Shown one piece after another: positions 53,013-63,755 of a DNA stretch of 64,000 nucleotides. The position numbers and the translations under genes were made by a program. Origin of the DNA: Alnus glutinosa. Taxonomy: Eukaryota; Streptophyta; Magnoliopsida; Fagales; Betulaceae. Under the pieces are notes generated by a model. The model saw only the letters and a program-made list of their open reading frames with translations. It ran no database searches and was not told where the DNA came from. The stretch's first letter is position 1. Every line of letters begins with the position of its first letter. The stretch is from assembly GCF_958979055.1 (NCBI RefSeq), contig NC_084889.1:30880761-30944760 (forward strand), read 5' to 3'.

Positions 53013-55250
53013 GTTGTAACACAATTCAAAATAGAAATGAACAATTTTGTAACACAATATGTGTATCATAAAGTAAATCTGTCAAACTTCATAAATATGT
53101 ACCAAGATTCATATACTAATAAAATAACATGCAGGCGCTAATACGAAAAGAAACAAAAAAGTAAAAACAAATTTTATAAAATTCTATCTTATGCTCTATT
53201 AGAGAACTAAAATCATTATATAATAATCGAATCTGAATTGAACTTCACAGTAATTTTTTTTTTTATATATATATATAGATAACTAAATTATTTCCTTTCT
53301 TTTCTTATGGGAATAAGCTTGGTGCTCACATTATGAAGGTGGGAGAATTGACAAATGTCTTTGTTGGGCTGCAGTCAGAAACATGCAACTAACAAGCTAC
53401 AAACTAAGCTACACAACATAAGAGGAATTTAAAACTAATTGAGAAGTAAAAACTAGTAAGGTTATGCCGTCTTAAATTGTCTTTTGACCCCTTACCATGG
53501 TATTTTGCTTCCTTTTTCACCTGCATTAAAATTTACCCAAATCTCCAACTAAATGCATTAAACCGAATCCTATGGCTTGTAACTAGGTCAAAGGTGTCTG
53601 ACTAAAGACCCCAAAGAGATAAGAATAAAGAGACCACACCTTTTTTTTCACCCAACATAACTAGCCATATTTAATTCTTGATCCATATTTTTTTCTTAAA
53701 GCTTAGAGAAATATGAGCAAGCAAAAAATTGATTCATTCTTTAAGAAAAAAAGATGAGTCATTTAGAGGTTAAATAGACCTTTAGATAGACCATTAGTAA
53801 CATATATTGATGCTTCAGTGAAAGAAGAATGTCTCTCTAAATTTCCAAGAATCCAACCTAAAAAAATTGATGCTACCTCTTTGGAACATGATCAGGATTA
53901 CGTCCGAACGTAAATATGAGAATTTCTTATTAACTTACAACATGAAACCCGACGTCTTTATCTTAAAGCTGATCCATATCAACAAAATCTTTTAGAATAT
54001 CCATTTTACAGGCGTAAAACATAACATTTTCTCATAACATAATATGAGAATAAAATCATAACATCTGTTCTTAGTGAGTAAAATACTCACTTTAGCTGCT
54101 CGGTAATTGGTTTAAAGAAGGATCCCCAACGAAAGCCTTGCAATGCACCACTGGATTATTACATTACATGACACATCAAAACCAACACATAATATTTTTT
54201 AACTCTAAATTCTTATATAGTCATTGAATTGCTCAAGAACTAAGACCCTTTGAAAAACCATAAATTTCTAAATGTTCCATTTGACAACCCATTAACTAAA
54301 AACAATAACCCATAAGATTATCTTAGGGTTAAACACACAAAGTCACAAATTGCTAATTTACAACCCGTAGACAAATCTAGGGTTTTGGGTCTTACCTTAA
54401 TTTCTCACCAAAAGTGAAACCTAACGCTTGGAAATTGTCTAGAACACTTCAAAGTATTTAATACCTAAAGAAAATTGAGAGATAAAGTTCAAACTCTAAA
54501 AAATCAGCACTAAATTTAAAGGAACTAGGATTTTTGAATTTATCTCAAACTAATCGGTGCAAACGTAGATTCTATCCCGAGGATTATGTTTTTGATGTCG
54601 GATTTGAGTTTGAAAGTTTCAAAATGCTAAACTCTAGGGTTTGTAGGCAAACCATATGAGAGAGAGAGAGAGAGAGAGAGATGGGAGAAGTGAGCTGGGG
54701 AAACTCACTCCAACAACTTCAATACAAGCCTATCCGGATATGCAAGTGGGTGTCTGGACACGCGTGTTCATGCTTCTGCTCTCAAGTAAGGCTATTTGGA
54801 CCATAAATTGTCCGTCTAGACACGCATAAAAACTAGGACTTACTGGAAGTCCCGTCCACAGGCCACTCGGTCACGGCAACGAACATGAATCTTTTGCCCA
54901 ACTTGTCCTAAAACCAAAATGATGGTTTTTTTTTTTTTTTTATGCCATTTAAACCTAGAACTATGTCATGAAGTGGATACTTGGCGTCACTACTTTAGTA
55001 TCTTATTTAGGACCATGATTAATTCGGTCCGTGGACCATGTTTAGGAAAGCGGTCAAGTTTAAATTAATTAACATGAGTATCTAGGGTAGATTTTTATTT
55101 ATTTTATATAATTATGAGAATCTTAGATACAGTACAAGGTCGAGTATTCCTATGAGCTGTAAATTCATGAGGGATTAAAGATGTTTGATTTGGTGTGACC
55201 GATCAAATAGTATGAGACATGGACGAGATATATCGAGTACGTGATTTGCT

Positions 55251-55330
55251 ATGTTAGCTAGATGGTGACTTAATATAGCAATTCTATCTTATGTTAGCTA
55301 GATGGTGACTTAATATAGCAATTCTATCCT
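55251..55330. repeat. 40-bp tandem duplication
   Basis: Two copies of a unit starting ATGTTAGCTAGATGGTGACT (55251 and 55291) differ at one base. Block 2 has one copy, broken by the Tourist MITE. Confidence 0.9.
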
Positions 55331-55584
55331 ATGCCTTCTCGTCAAGTCGCACGCTTCATTTTCTTTATGAGGCGAGGATTGGATGAGAGATGAGGAGACA
55401 ATTAATGGATATGGTACCCAATATATATAGACGATTGGGATATGTTGGAAATTTCATTAAATACTAAATGAGAATGGTTATACTGTAGATGATTCATAAT
55501 TAAATTGGGCAATAGTCCATTCCCTTACAAGTGATAATACTAAAAGATTTTTCTTATACTCTTGATTATGATCATAACACTCAA

Positions 55585-56316
55585 TTAAGCATTGAGAAAT
55601 TCGTACATCTCATATCTTACGCTGCAACTCACGACCGAAATGCGTCCTCCGTCTTTCCCATCACAATATTCGGAAAGTTTCGTGAGTACAAAACGAAGAC
55701 AAACCTCACAATTAGAGCTAGAAATGTCCCTCGTGCACTGAGTAAAACCATACAGTTTATCTGATCCGTTGACCTCTGAACTTCCGACTGCATACAAATT
55801 TTGTGATACAAGAGTTTCATCGGCAAGTTGGCTCCACATATTTACTTTGGTTTCGTTAAATGATATAATGGACTGGCTTAAATTATTCGGGGAACAAAAA
55901 GCCACGCCATGTAAGTCAAGATGGCCAAAGAAATTCTCATTTCCATACTTAAACAAGCATTTCTCATACCATATGGTTGCACCTTTGCTATTTGGGCAAC
56001 GGTTGAGAATCTCTTTGCTTGCATTAGCAACACAGCTCCGGCAGTCTGCATATGAGACATTAACGCGACAAAGAGCAAGTCCATATACTTCATACGGGCC
56101 CTGACCCCTGGAGCCAAGACTGAAACCTGCATTGGTTGGTGTTTCGTTTGAAAGATTCCCTGCGAGCTGTTGTAGGTTTTTGTCAAAAGGGTCATTAGTG
56201 GTAAACTTCTCAGGGCTTGAACACCTGTGATGGAGAGGGAGCTCACAAAATGCAACTTTGAAAAGAAGAATAAAGCTTAGAAGATAGAGAAGGGAGGCAA
56301 GTTTCAAGGAAGACAT
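55585..56316 (-). CDS. Cysteine-rich repeat secretory protein (DUF26 x2), array gene 3
   Basis: Intronless, 243 aa from the MSSLKLAS start shared with its sisters. The frame stays open 19 codons further upstream (to 56373), but that extension is absent or disrupted in the sisters, so the internal Met is preferred. Signal peptide, then LCRVNVSYADCRSC and QCTRDISSSNCEVC with all supporting cysteines. It is nearly identical to gene 2. Predicted apoplastic two-domain DUF26 protein with a probable defence or stress role (family knowledge, not shown here). Confidence 0.92.
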   Translation of the reverse strand: MSSLKLASLLYLLSFILLFKVAFCELPLHHRCSSPEKFTTNDPFDKNLQQLAGNLSNETPTNAGFSLGSRGQGPYEVYGLALCRVNVSYADCRSCVANASKEILNRCPNSKGATIWYEKCLFKYGNENFFGHLDLHGVAFCSPNNLSQSIISFNETKVNMWSQLADETLVSQNLYAVGSSEVNGSDKLYGFTQCTRDISSSNCEVCLRFVLTKLSEYCDGKDGGRISVVSCSVRYEMYEFLNA

Positions 56317-57437
56317 TGTCGAATATGTACTGAGTGTACGTGGTAGTTCAGGCTTCAAGCATGCATGCAGCATTAATATTTATATGCAGTGAGTTGGATT
56401 AAATTATAAATGAAAACGATAGTTTGGGGTGAAATTTGTTCTAATTTTACGTCTAATATTTTCTTTCTTTTACGAAGAGCTGTTTCAAGATTTTGACTTT
56501 TGCTTTAGATTAATTATGATGTTTGGTTAATTAATTGGCTTATGGTAAAGGTCGAAAAGGTACAATTAAAAATATTATTTTAAATATAAACTAATAAAAA
56601 GGTATAATTGCCAAGTTCTACTGATTTACTGAAAATCATGTGTAGAAGCAGCAATCCGATTGTACGAATTTTTTGAGGTGATTATTCAAAAAAAAAAAAT
56701 TGGGGGGCTATTTAATATTCTTGCCCACCTCCACCAAAACCAAAAGGTCCCGAAAAGAAATGTAATTTTATATAATTTAAAGGGACACTTAACTACAAAT
56801 AAATTAACCCGAAAGGATGCATGACCCTATTGATGGACTCAAGTCTTGTTAGTCACAACTTTAAATCTTTGGAGAGAAATATCAGAAACCAAAGAAGAAG
56901 GCTTTAATTAGGAGTGTTTCCAGAAATTAAATAAAGCTGGCTAAAAAAAAAACTTCTATTACGACTGAACTAATATATTGATACGTCTGATATCGATCAA
57001 TTGGCCATAAAATAAAAAATTTGAATAGTTTTTGTGCGTGACTTTTTGGGTGTGGCGGGGATGCATAGATACAGTAGGGTTACATCTTACTAATCACAAT
57101 AACAATTGCAAATATGTTTCCCAACAAAATTTTAATATTTAAACTGCAAAACTGAATGTTAAAATCTTCTTTCGGAACAAGCTAGTTTGATTCATTTATA
57201 TGTCAAGATTGAGATATGTCTCCTATTCAGCAGCAGTTTTTCCTTTTACGCATAATATTTACAGGTTGCATGCCCAGGTTTTTTATATGTCCATTAGATA
57301 TATTGAAATTGAGGTTTTTCAGTCATTTTTTTGTTAGTTTTATTTTAACTAAAACGACTCAAATTTAAGTCGGTTTAACCCTAAAACAACTCAACTTGAA
57401 GTCTTAGGGGTCCTGTGCCACACTACTCTCCCAGCCA

Positions 57438-57599
57438 TAGGCGTGTACAATTGATTACAGTTGCGCTTATTTATATATATTTTTTTTGTAATATATATAA
57501 TTATTTTTATTTTTAACAGGTTTTCTAAAATCCTATTGGTTATTTGGTTGCTGCTATTTCTAGTTTCCCGGTTATCCGATTAGCAGTTATACACCCCTA
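57438..57599. mobile_element. hAT MITE shared by blocks 2 and 3 (block 3 copy)
   Basis: TAGGCGTGTACAATTG at the left, and a right end GTTATACACCCCTA. Flanks CCCAGCCA and CCCGGCCC. It was inserted before blocks 2 and 3 separated. Confidence 0.65.
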
Positions 57600-57822
57600 C
57601 CCGGCCCCATCACTTTTAGTAATATATCTACAACCCTAACCCTATATACTATATATAGCACTAAATTAACAAAAATATGAGTCATTATATATATATATAT
57701 AAGCCAAAAAAAAAAATATAAGTTGTAATTATATTTAGTATATATATATTATATATGTATAAACTCATTATATATATAGTATACTATATATAGCACTACA
57801 TAACTTGTATTTAAGATTGTCA

Positions 57823-58125
57823 AAATTCTCAAAATACCCTTAATTTTTTTTTAGGTAAAAAATTGCTAAAATTTAGATATTGGACAGAATTTAACGGAAT
57901 TTGCAATAATACCTATGCTTGAATCCTTGAAAATTTCGTAAGTTTTTTTTAAAAAAATATAAACACATGGATATTTTAGGAATTTTAATAGAATTTAACA
58001 GAAAATTCTAACGAAGGTTTGAAATTAGAAAAAATTGAAAGATTAATATCTTAAATTGACACCTCTTAAAATTTGGTTACATTTTAAAAAATAATGAAAA
58101 ATCAAGAATTATAAGTGAATTTTTC
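57823..58125. mobile_element. Long-inverted-repeat element, partial
   Basis: GAATTTTAATAGAATTTAAC, then AGAAAATTCTAACG and GATTAATATCTTAAATTGACA, match the right arm of the element at 9935-10395. The left arm is reduced. Confidence 0.5.
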
Positions 58126-58230
58126 TCAATCTTATAGTGCAGCTGCTGCCCAAAAAATGTTCTTGTTTCTCATCACAAGATTGGGAAATTTCCTTGATTG
58201 CAAAATCAAGACAACCCGCACAGTCAAAGC
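58115..58230 (-). pseudogene. DUF26 second-domain relic, LBD unit 1
   Basis: The minus strand reads DCAGCLDFAIKEISQSCDEK and then SSCTIRL, which aligns to the C-X2-C and final cysteines of DUF26. The upstream coding part is gone; the flank beyond (58340-58670) still matches the DUF26 5' flanks (CACCAAAACCAAAAGGTCC, GTGTTTCCAGAAATTAA). It is more diverged than array genes 1-3. Confidence 0.75.
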
Positions 58231-58303
58231 TGTCCGGGTGATTATATATTCAAATGTGTGTTTTTCTTCTTTTCTTTTTTTCTTTTCTACTTTATATAAA
58301 AAG

Positions 58304-58343
<40 letters not shown>

Positions 58344-58659
58344 CATTTATGGACAATCGAGTTACTTCATAACAAAGAAATTTTAGTTAGGCATGATATA
58401 TTGTCCATCCCCACCAAAACCAAAAGGTCCCCAAAAGAAATGGTACAATTTTTTGAAGGAACACTTAACTACAAATAAATTAACCCCCAACTAAACACCC
58501 CCCTCCCCCCCCCCCCAAAAAAAAAAAAAAAAGCTAGAAACATATTTTACTAACTCCGAAAGGACACATGACCTATTGATGGACTCAACTCTTTTTAAAT
58601 CCTATGATAGAAATTAAGATGATCAGAAAGGAAATGAGTGTTTCCAGAAATTAAAGCAT

Positions 58660-59340
58660 GCAGCTGGCTAAACGTGCTGGTGGAGCTCGTCAGAGTTGGG
58701 CCAAGGTCTGCGGTCCCAATCGTTGTCCTCCACACACCAATAGTGGCCAACCTACAGTGATTCAATCCAGACCACTCTCGAACTCTCACTAGCTAACTCG
58801 GGTCATGCCACATCACCAATGTGATTACTGTTTAATCACGTGTGGAGTATAAGCATTACTCAGCTCACAATATATAAAATGTTGCAGTACTTGAACCCTA
58901 GCCTAAACAACTTAAACTACCACCAGAATATATCCTAAATTAATTGTTTTTTGTCTTCTTTGTTAACCTTCAGAGGGCTCCATGCATTTTTTTTTTTTTT
59001 TTGGTTTCACGCCTCTTGGAATAATAGTCCATGAAAGCTTAGAATGCAAGACAAAGCTTATGCAGTTGATATCCATAGAAATATAGAATAAATTATTTGC
59101 TGATCAATCAGGGAAAAGACAAATCATTTATTTGCATCGTGTTAAATTGGAATTTGGAAAAAAATGACAAAAATTTCTTAAAAATTAGGTGGTAAGAAAA
59201 TTCTTTCAACCCAATCTTTTTAGAAGTGTCATATGTTCTTAAAAATGTTTTTCATTTAAAAAATAAAATGTGTTTCTCACATGTTCAACAGGCGCAAAGC
59301 AATTTTGACACTTGAGTTGAAAGAATTCCTACGTACATCC
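58660..59340. other. Non-coding DNA 3' of LBD gene 1
   Basis: No gene. It is conserved with 61560-62230 as part of the duplication. Poly-T at 58988-59001. Confidence 0.5.
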
Positions 59341-59373
59341 CAGTTCATAGGAAATTACATCCTTGAAAAAAAT

Positions 59374-59687
59374 CTAATTAAACCAAGAATTTGGAGTGGA
59401 AAGAGGACAATATTGCTGTGGCAATAAATTGTTGAAGTTGCTGGAATTGGCTTCATCAATTGGCTGAACTTGTGGATTACAATTGAGGAAGGCAATCTCA
59501 GCTTGGGTCTTAGCCAGCTCGCTTTCTCCGTTGTGTAGTTGTTGATATAATTGAGAGATAATGCCAACACACCCATAAACAGGATCTTCAATACGACATT
59601 TTGCCTCGAAATACAATGTTTCCGCTGCCTGAGCTCGGAGAGTGAGTGGGAGTTGCTGAATTTAATTAAAGACAAACAGTAATTAAT

Positions 59688-59773
<86 letters not shown>

Positions 59774-59986
59774 TAATGAGTTCATGATAAAAGTATATGT
59801 ATTTAATAAAATGTAGTAAGAAAAATATTTTACCTGGAGGATCTTTGCAACATTGCTAGCACCATAGATTTTGTGAACAGAAGCAAATCTTTGAGGATCG
59901 TTGGGAGGGAAATAAAGAGAGAAAATGCAATCGGAAGGGCATCTTCTTCTCAAATACTTGCAAGCTGCACAACGAGCAGAGATCAT
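59374..59986 (-). CDS. LOB-domain protein (LBD23/24-like), copy 1
   Basis: Two exons: 59834-59986 and 59374-59655 (GT-AG intron, phase 0), 144 aa. The zinc-finger-like C block Cys6-X2-Cys9-X6-Cys16-X3-Cys20 is followed by FPPNDPQRFASVHKIYGASN (GAS block) and, after the intron, QLPLTLRAQAAETLYFEAKC then RIEDPVYGCVGII, the conserved Arg/Pro-rich and coiled-coil part. The whole closely resembles Arabidopsis LBD23/LBD24 in length and motifs. LBD proteins are plant-specific DNA-binding regulators of organ boundaries and lateral organs, dimerising through the leucine-zipper-like part. The intron carries a very long (TA)n run. An unspliced read would continue into the intron, but splicing restores the family protein. 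Confidence 0.9.
59693..59770. repeat. (TA)n microsatellite in the LBD copy 1 intron
   Basis: About 38 TA units; the copy 2 intron has about six at the same site (62583-62594). Confidence 0.95.
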
Positions 59987-60275
59987 GGTTTAAATCCTAG
60001 AAAGAATCTAATTAACCAAAGAAAGATTTCCTCAATATTTTTCTCTCGTAGAAGAAAATCTAATGGAGATTTTGGTGACTTATTTTGTCTAAACAAGAGA
60101 AAAAGACAGTATTTGTAATGTAAACAATGAGCTATAGCTTGGAGAGATCTTGCAACGGCTAGTTTTTCTTTCGAATTTGGAGATTAGAAAGGAAAGCTTC
60201 TGAGATGGTAAGAGTAGACCAAGAGAATTTTGAGTTTCTCTTCTCTCCACAATTAGGTTTTGCCTTACCATATTG

Positions 60276-60278
<3 letters not shown>

Positions 60279-60326
<48 letters not shown>
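60279..60326. repeat. T homopolymer, 48 bases
   Basis: It lies about 290 bp upstream of LBD copy 1. Copy 2 has a 14-T run plus about 30 bp of extra unique sequence there (63103-63150). Confidence 0.95.
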
Positions 60327-60330
<4 letters not shown>

Positions 60331-60593
60331 AGTCTATAGCAAAGGTTTTAATATTGATCAAGACTAGTGTAAGAAAATATGAGATGTACGAATTTCCCCA
60401 TTCTTCAATGTTATCATGTTCATCAAGAGTAAAGTAGTAAATTATGCAATAAATAAAAATATCAAACCATTAGAGGGTTGTGAAAAAATCTATTTTAATT
60501 GGATATTCTTAGTAGTGGGTGTTTCTAGATTAATTTGCAGGTTTGGTGGGTGAGAATGGATACGGACACATAAGAGTACGTATGTGTTAAAGA

Positions 60594-60933
60594 TGTTAGA
60601 ATATATTATAAGATTTAATTTTATATTATGGATTTGATTTCAGCATTGTTTGTAGTTGATAATAATTAAATCAAATCTGATTTGAATACATTTAAATCTA
60701 ATTTGATTTGATCTCTCATATCATTTTGTATTATGGCCACCTTCTTATAAATAGAGAACTTTAATATTGTAAATTCATTAAGTGAACAAGATCGAGTAAC
60801 AATGTAACCTCTAGCTTAAGGTTTTATTCTATAAACATAGGTTATAGAACGAACCACGTAAAATCTTTGTGTTTATTTTATCATTTCGTTGTTTTTCTTT
60901 TAATTTTCAATGCTTTGATTATATTTTCTTTCA
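60594..60933 (+). mobile_element. Solo LTR, Copia-type, LBD unit 1
   Basis: TGTTAGAATATATTATAAG to TATTTTCTTTCA, about 340 bp, with AAAGA and AAGGG flanks. It is related to the LTR at 52476-52817 and present at the same position in unit 2, so older than the duplication. Fossil. Confidence 0.6.
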
Positions 60934-61077
60934 AAGGGACTTCCGCGACTTCATTGTGTAAAAATGCTATTATAGAATCTTTACCGTTCATTTCACTAAT
61001 TGGAGATGCCCAGTTATTTACCAATGGACAAGCTGGTCGTTGCATAGTTAGTCGTCGCTGATAACTCCTTATCGCCA

Positions 61078-61175
61078 AAAAAACGTTCTTGTTTCTCATC
61101 ACAAGATTGGGAAATTTCCTTGATTGCAAAATGAAGACAACCCACACGGTCAAAGCTGTCTGGGTGATTATATAT
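61078..61175 (-). pseudogene. DUF26 second-domain relic, LBD unit 2
   Basis: The same relic as 58115-58230. The first Cys of C-X2-C is replaced by Arg (DRVGC), and the final SSC part is lost at the duplication junction. Non-functional. Confidence 0.7.
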
Positions 61176-61388
61176 TCAAATGTGTGTTTCTCTTCTTTTC
61201 TTTTTTTCTTTTCTACTTTATATAAAAAGAAAAAAAAAATGACATTTATGGACAATCGAGTTACTTCGTAAAAAAGAAATTTTAGTTAGGCATGATATAT
61301 TGCCCATCCCCACCAAAACCAAAAGGTCCCTAAAAGAAATGGTACAATTTTTTAAAGGGACACTTAACTACAAATAAATTAACCCCCA

Positions 61389-61430
<42 letters not shown>

Positions 61431-62265
61431 AAAAAAGCTTGAAATATATTTTACTAACTCCAAAGGACACATGACCTATTGATGGACTCAACTCTTTTTA
61501 AATCCTATGATAGAAATTAAGATGATCAGAGAGGAAATGAGTGTTTCCAGAAATTAAAGCATGCAGCTGGCTAAACGTGATGGTGGAGCTCGTCAGAGTT
61601 GGGCCAAGGTCTGCGGTCCCAATCACTGTCCTCCGCACACCAACAATGGCCAACCTACAGTGATTCAATCCAGACCACTCTCAAACTCTCACTAGCTAAC
61701 TCGGGTCATGCCACATCACCAATGTGATTACTGTTTAATCACGCGTGGAGTATAAGCATTACTCAGCTCACAATATATAAAATGTTGCAGTACTTGAACC
61801 CTAGCCTGAATACTACCACCAGAATATATCCTAAATTAATTGTTTTTTGTCTTCTTTGTTAACCTTGAGGGGGCTCCATGCATTTTTTTTTTTTTTGTTT
61901 CACGCCTCTTGGAATAATAGTCCATGAAAGCTTAGAATGCAAGACAAAGCTTATGCAGTTGATATCCATAGAAATATAGAATAAATTATTTGCTGATCAA
62001 TCAGGGAAAAGACAAATCATTTATTTGCATCGTGTTAAATTGGAATTTGGAAAAATGACAGAAATTTCTTAAAAATTAGGTGGTAAGAAAATTCTTTCAA
62101 CCCAATCTTTTTATAAGTGTCATATATTCTTAAAAATGTTTTTCATTTTAAAAAAAAAAATGTGTTTCTCACATGTTCAACAGACGCAAAGCAGTTTTGA
62201 CACTTGAGTTGAAAGAATTCCTACGTACATCCCAGTTCATAGGAAATTATATCCTTGAAAAAAAT

Positions 62266-62810
62266 CTAATTAAACCAAGAATTTGGAGTGGAAGGAGGAC
62301 AATATTGATGGGGCAATAAATTGTTGAAGTTGCTGGAGTTGGCTTCATCAATTGGCTGAACTTGTGGATTACAATTGAGGAAGGCAATCTCAGCTTGGGT
62401 CTTAGCCAGCTCGCTTTCTCCGTTGTGTAGTTGTTGATATAATTGAGAGATAATGCCAACACACCCATAAACAGGATCTTCAATACGACATTTTGCCTCG
62501 AAATACAATGTTTCCGCTGCCTGAGCTCGGAGAGTGAGTGGGAGTTGCTGAATTTAATTAAAGACAAACAGTAATTAATCAACATATATATATAGTGTAA
62601 TGAGTTCATGATAAAAGTATATATATTTAATAAAATGAAGTAAGAAAAATATTTTACCTGGAGGATCTTTGCGACATTACTAGCACCATAGATTTTGTGA
62701 ACGGAAGCAAATCTTTGAGGATCATTGGGAGGGAAATAAAGAGAGAAAATGCAATCGGAATGGCATCTTCTTCTCAAATACTTGCAAGCTGCACAACGAG
62801 CAGAGATCAT
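62266..62810 (-). CDS. LOB-domain protein (LBD23/24-like), copy 2
   Basis: Two exons: 62658-62810 and 62266-62547, 144 aa, with the splice sites of copy 1. The C block Cys6-X2-Cys9-X6-Cys16-X3-Cys20 has Pro17 replaced by His (RRRCHSDC). The GAS block FASVHKIYGASNVAKILQ and DPVYGCVGIISQLYQQL are unchanged. A few C-terminal changes (NNLLPHQYCPPS against NNLLPQQYCPLS) distinguish the copies. The short intron is fully open in frame with exon 1, so an intron-retained product could be longer; splicing gives the conserved family protein. Predicted nuclear transcription regulator. Both copies look intact. Confidence 0.9.
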
Positions 62811-63415
62811 GGTTCAAATCCTAGAAAGAATCTAATTAACCAAAGAAAGATTTCCTCAATCTTTTTCTCTCGTAGAAGAAAATCTAATGGAGATTTTGGT
62901 GACTTATTTTGTCTAAACAAGAGAAAAAGACAGTATTTGTAATGTAAACAATGAGCTATAGCTTGGAGAGATTTTGCAACGGCTAGTTTTTCTTTCGAAT
63001 TTGGAGATTAAAAAGGAAAGCTTCTGAGATGGTAAGAGTGGACCAAGAGAATTTTGAGTTTCTCTTCTCTCCACAATTGGGTTTTGCCTTACCATATTGA
63101 GGTGTCTCAAACAGCTCTTTAATTGTCAAGTTAGGTTTTTTTTTTTTTTTAAATTAGTCTATAGCAAAGGTTTTAATATTGATCAAGACTAGTGTAAGAA
63201 AATATGAGATGTGTACGAATTTCCCCATTCTTCAATGTTATCATGTTCATCAAGAGTAAATTAGTAAATTATGCAATAAATAAAAATATCAAACCATTAG
63301 AGAGTTGTGAAAAAATCTATTTTGGTAATCTTAGTAGTGGGTGTTTCCATATTAATTTGAAGGTTTGGTGGGTGAGAATGGATACGGACACATAAGAGTA
63401 CGTATGTGTTAAAGA

Positions 63416-63755
63416 TGTTAGAATATATTATAAGATTTAATTTTATATTATGGATTTGATTTCAGCATTGTTTGTAGTTGATAATAATTAAATCAAATCT
63501 GATTTGAATACATTTAAATCTAATTTGATTTGATCTCTCATATTATTTTGTATTATGGCCACCTTCTTATAAATAGAGAACTTTTATATTGTAAATTCAT
63601 TAAGTGAATAAGATTGAGTAACAATGTAACATCTGGCTTTAGGCTTTATCTTATTAACATAGGTCATAGAACGAACCACGAAAAATCTTTGTGTCCGTTT
63701 TATTATTTCGTTGTTTTTCCTTTAATTTTCATAGCTTTAATTATATTTTCTTTCA
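63416..63755 (+). mobile_element. Solo LTR, Copia-type, LBD unit 2
   Basis: Orthologous to 60594-60933: same ends and same AAAGA left flank. Fossil inherited through the duplication. Confidence 0.6.

Larger units (their letters stand above)
53013..57840. repeat. Array block 3
   Basis: Collinear with block 2 around DUF26 gene 3. The 3' flank (53013-55584) is non-coding, with (GA)n at 54657-54681. It lacks the CACTA end and the Tourist MITE of block 2. Confidence 0.85.
58150..61076. repeat. LBD duplication unit 1
   Basis: Collinear with 61077-63895: DUF26 relic, poly-A and C-runs, non-coding stretch, LBD gene, solo LTR and tail. Period about 2.9 kb. Confidence 0.9.

Noticed and set aside
56317-56373. 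Upstream start (MLHACLKPEL...) for DUF26 gene 3
   Set aside because: The extension is not shared by genes 1 and 2 and would place a non-hydrophobic leader before the signal peptide.
62247-62810. A 187-codon read-through LBD ORF
   Set aside because: It arises because the short intron of copy 2 is open in frame; splice sites and comparison with LBD24-type proteins give the two-exon, 144-aa protein instead.
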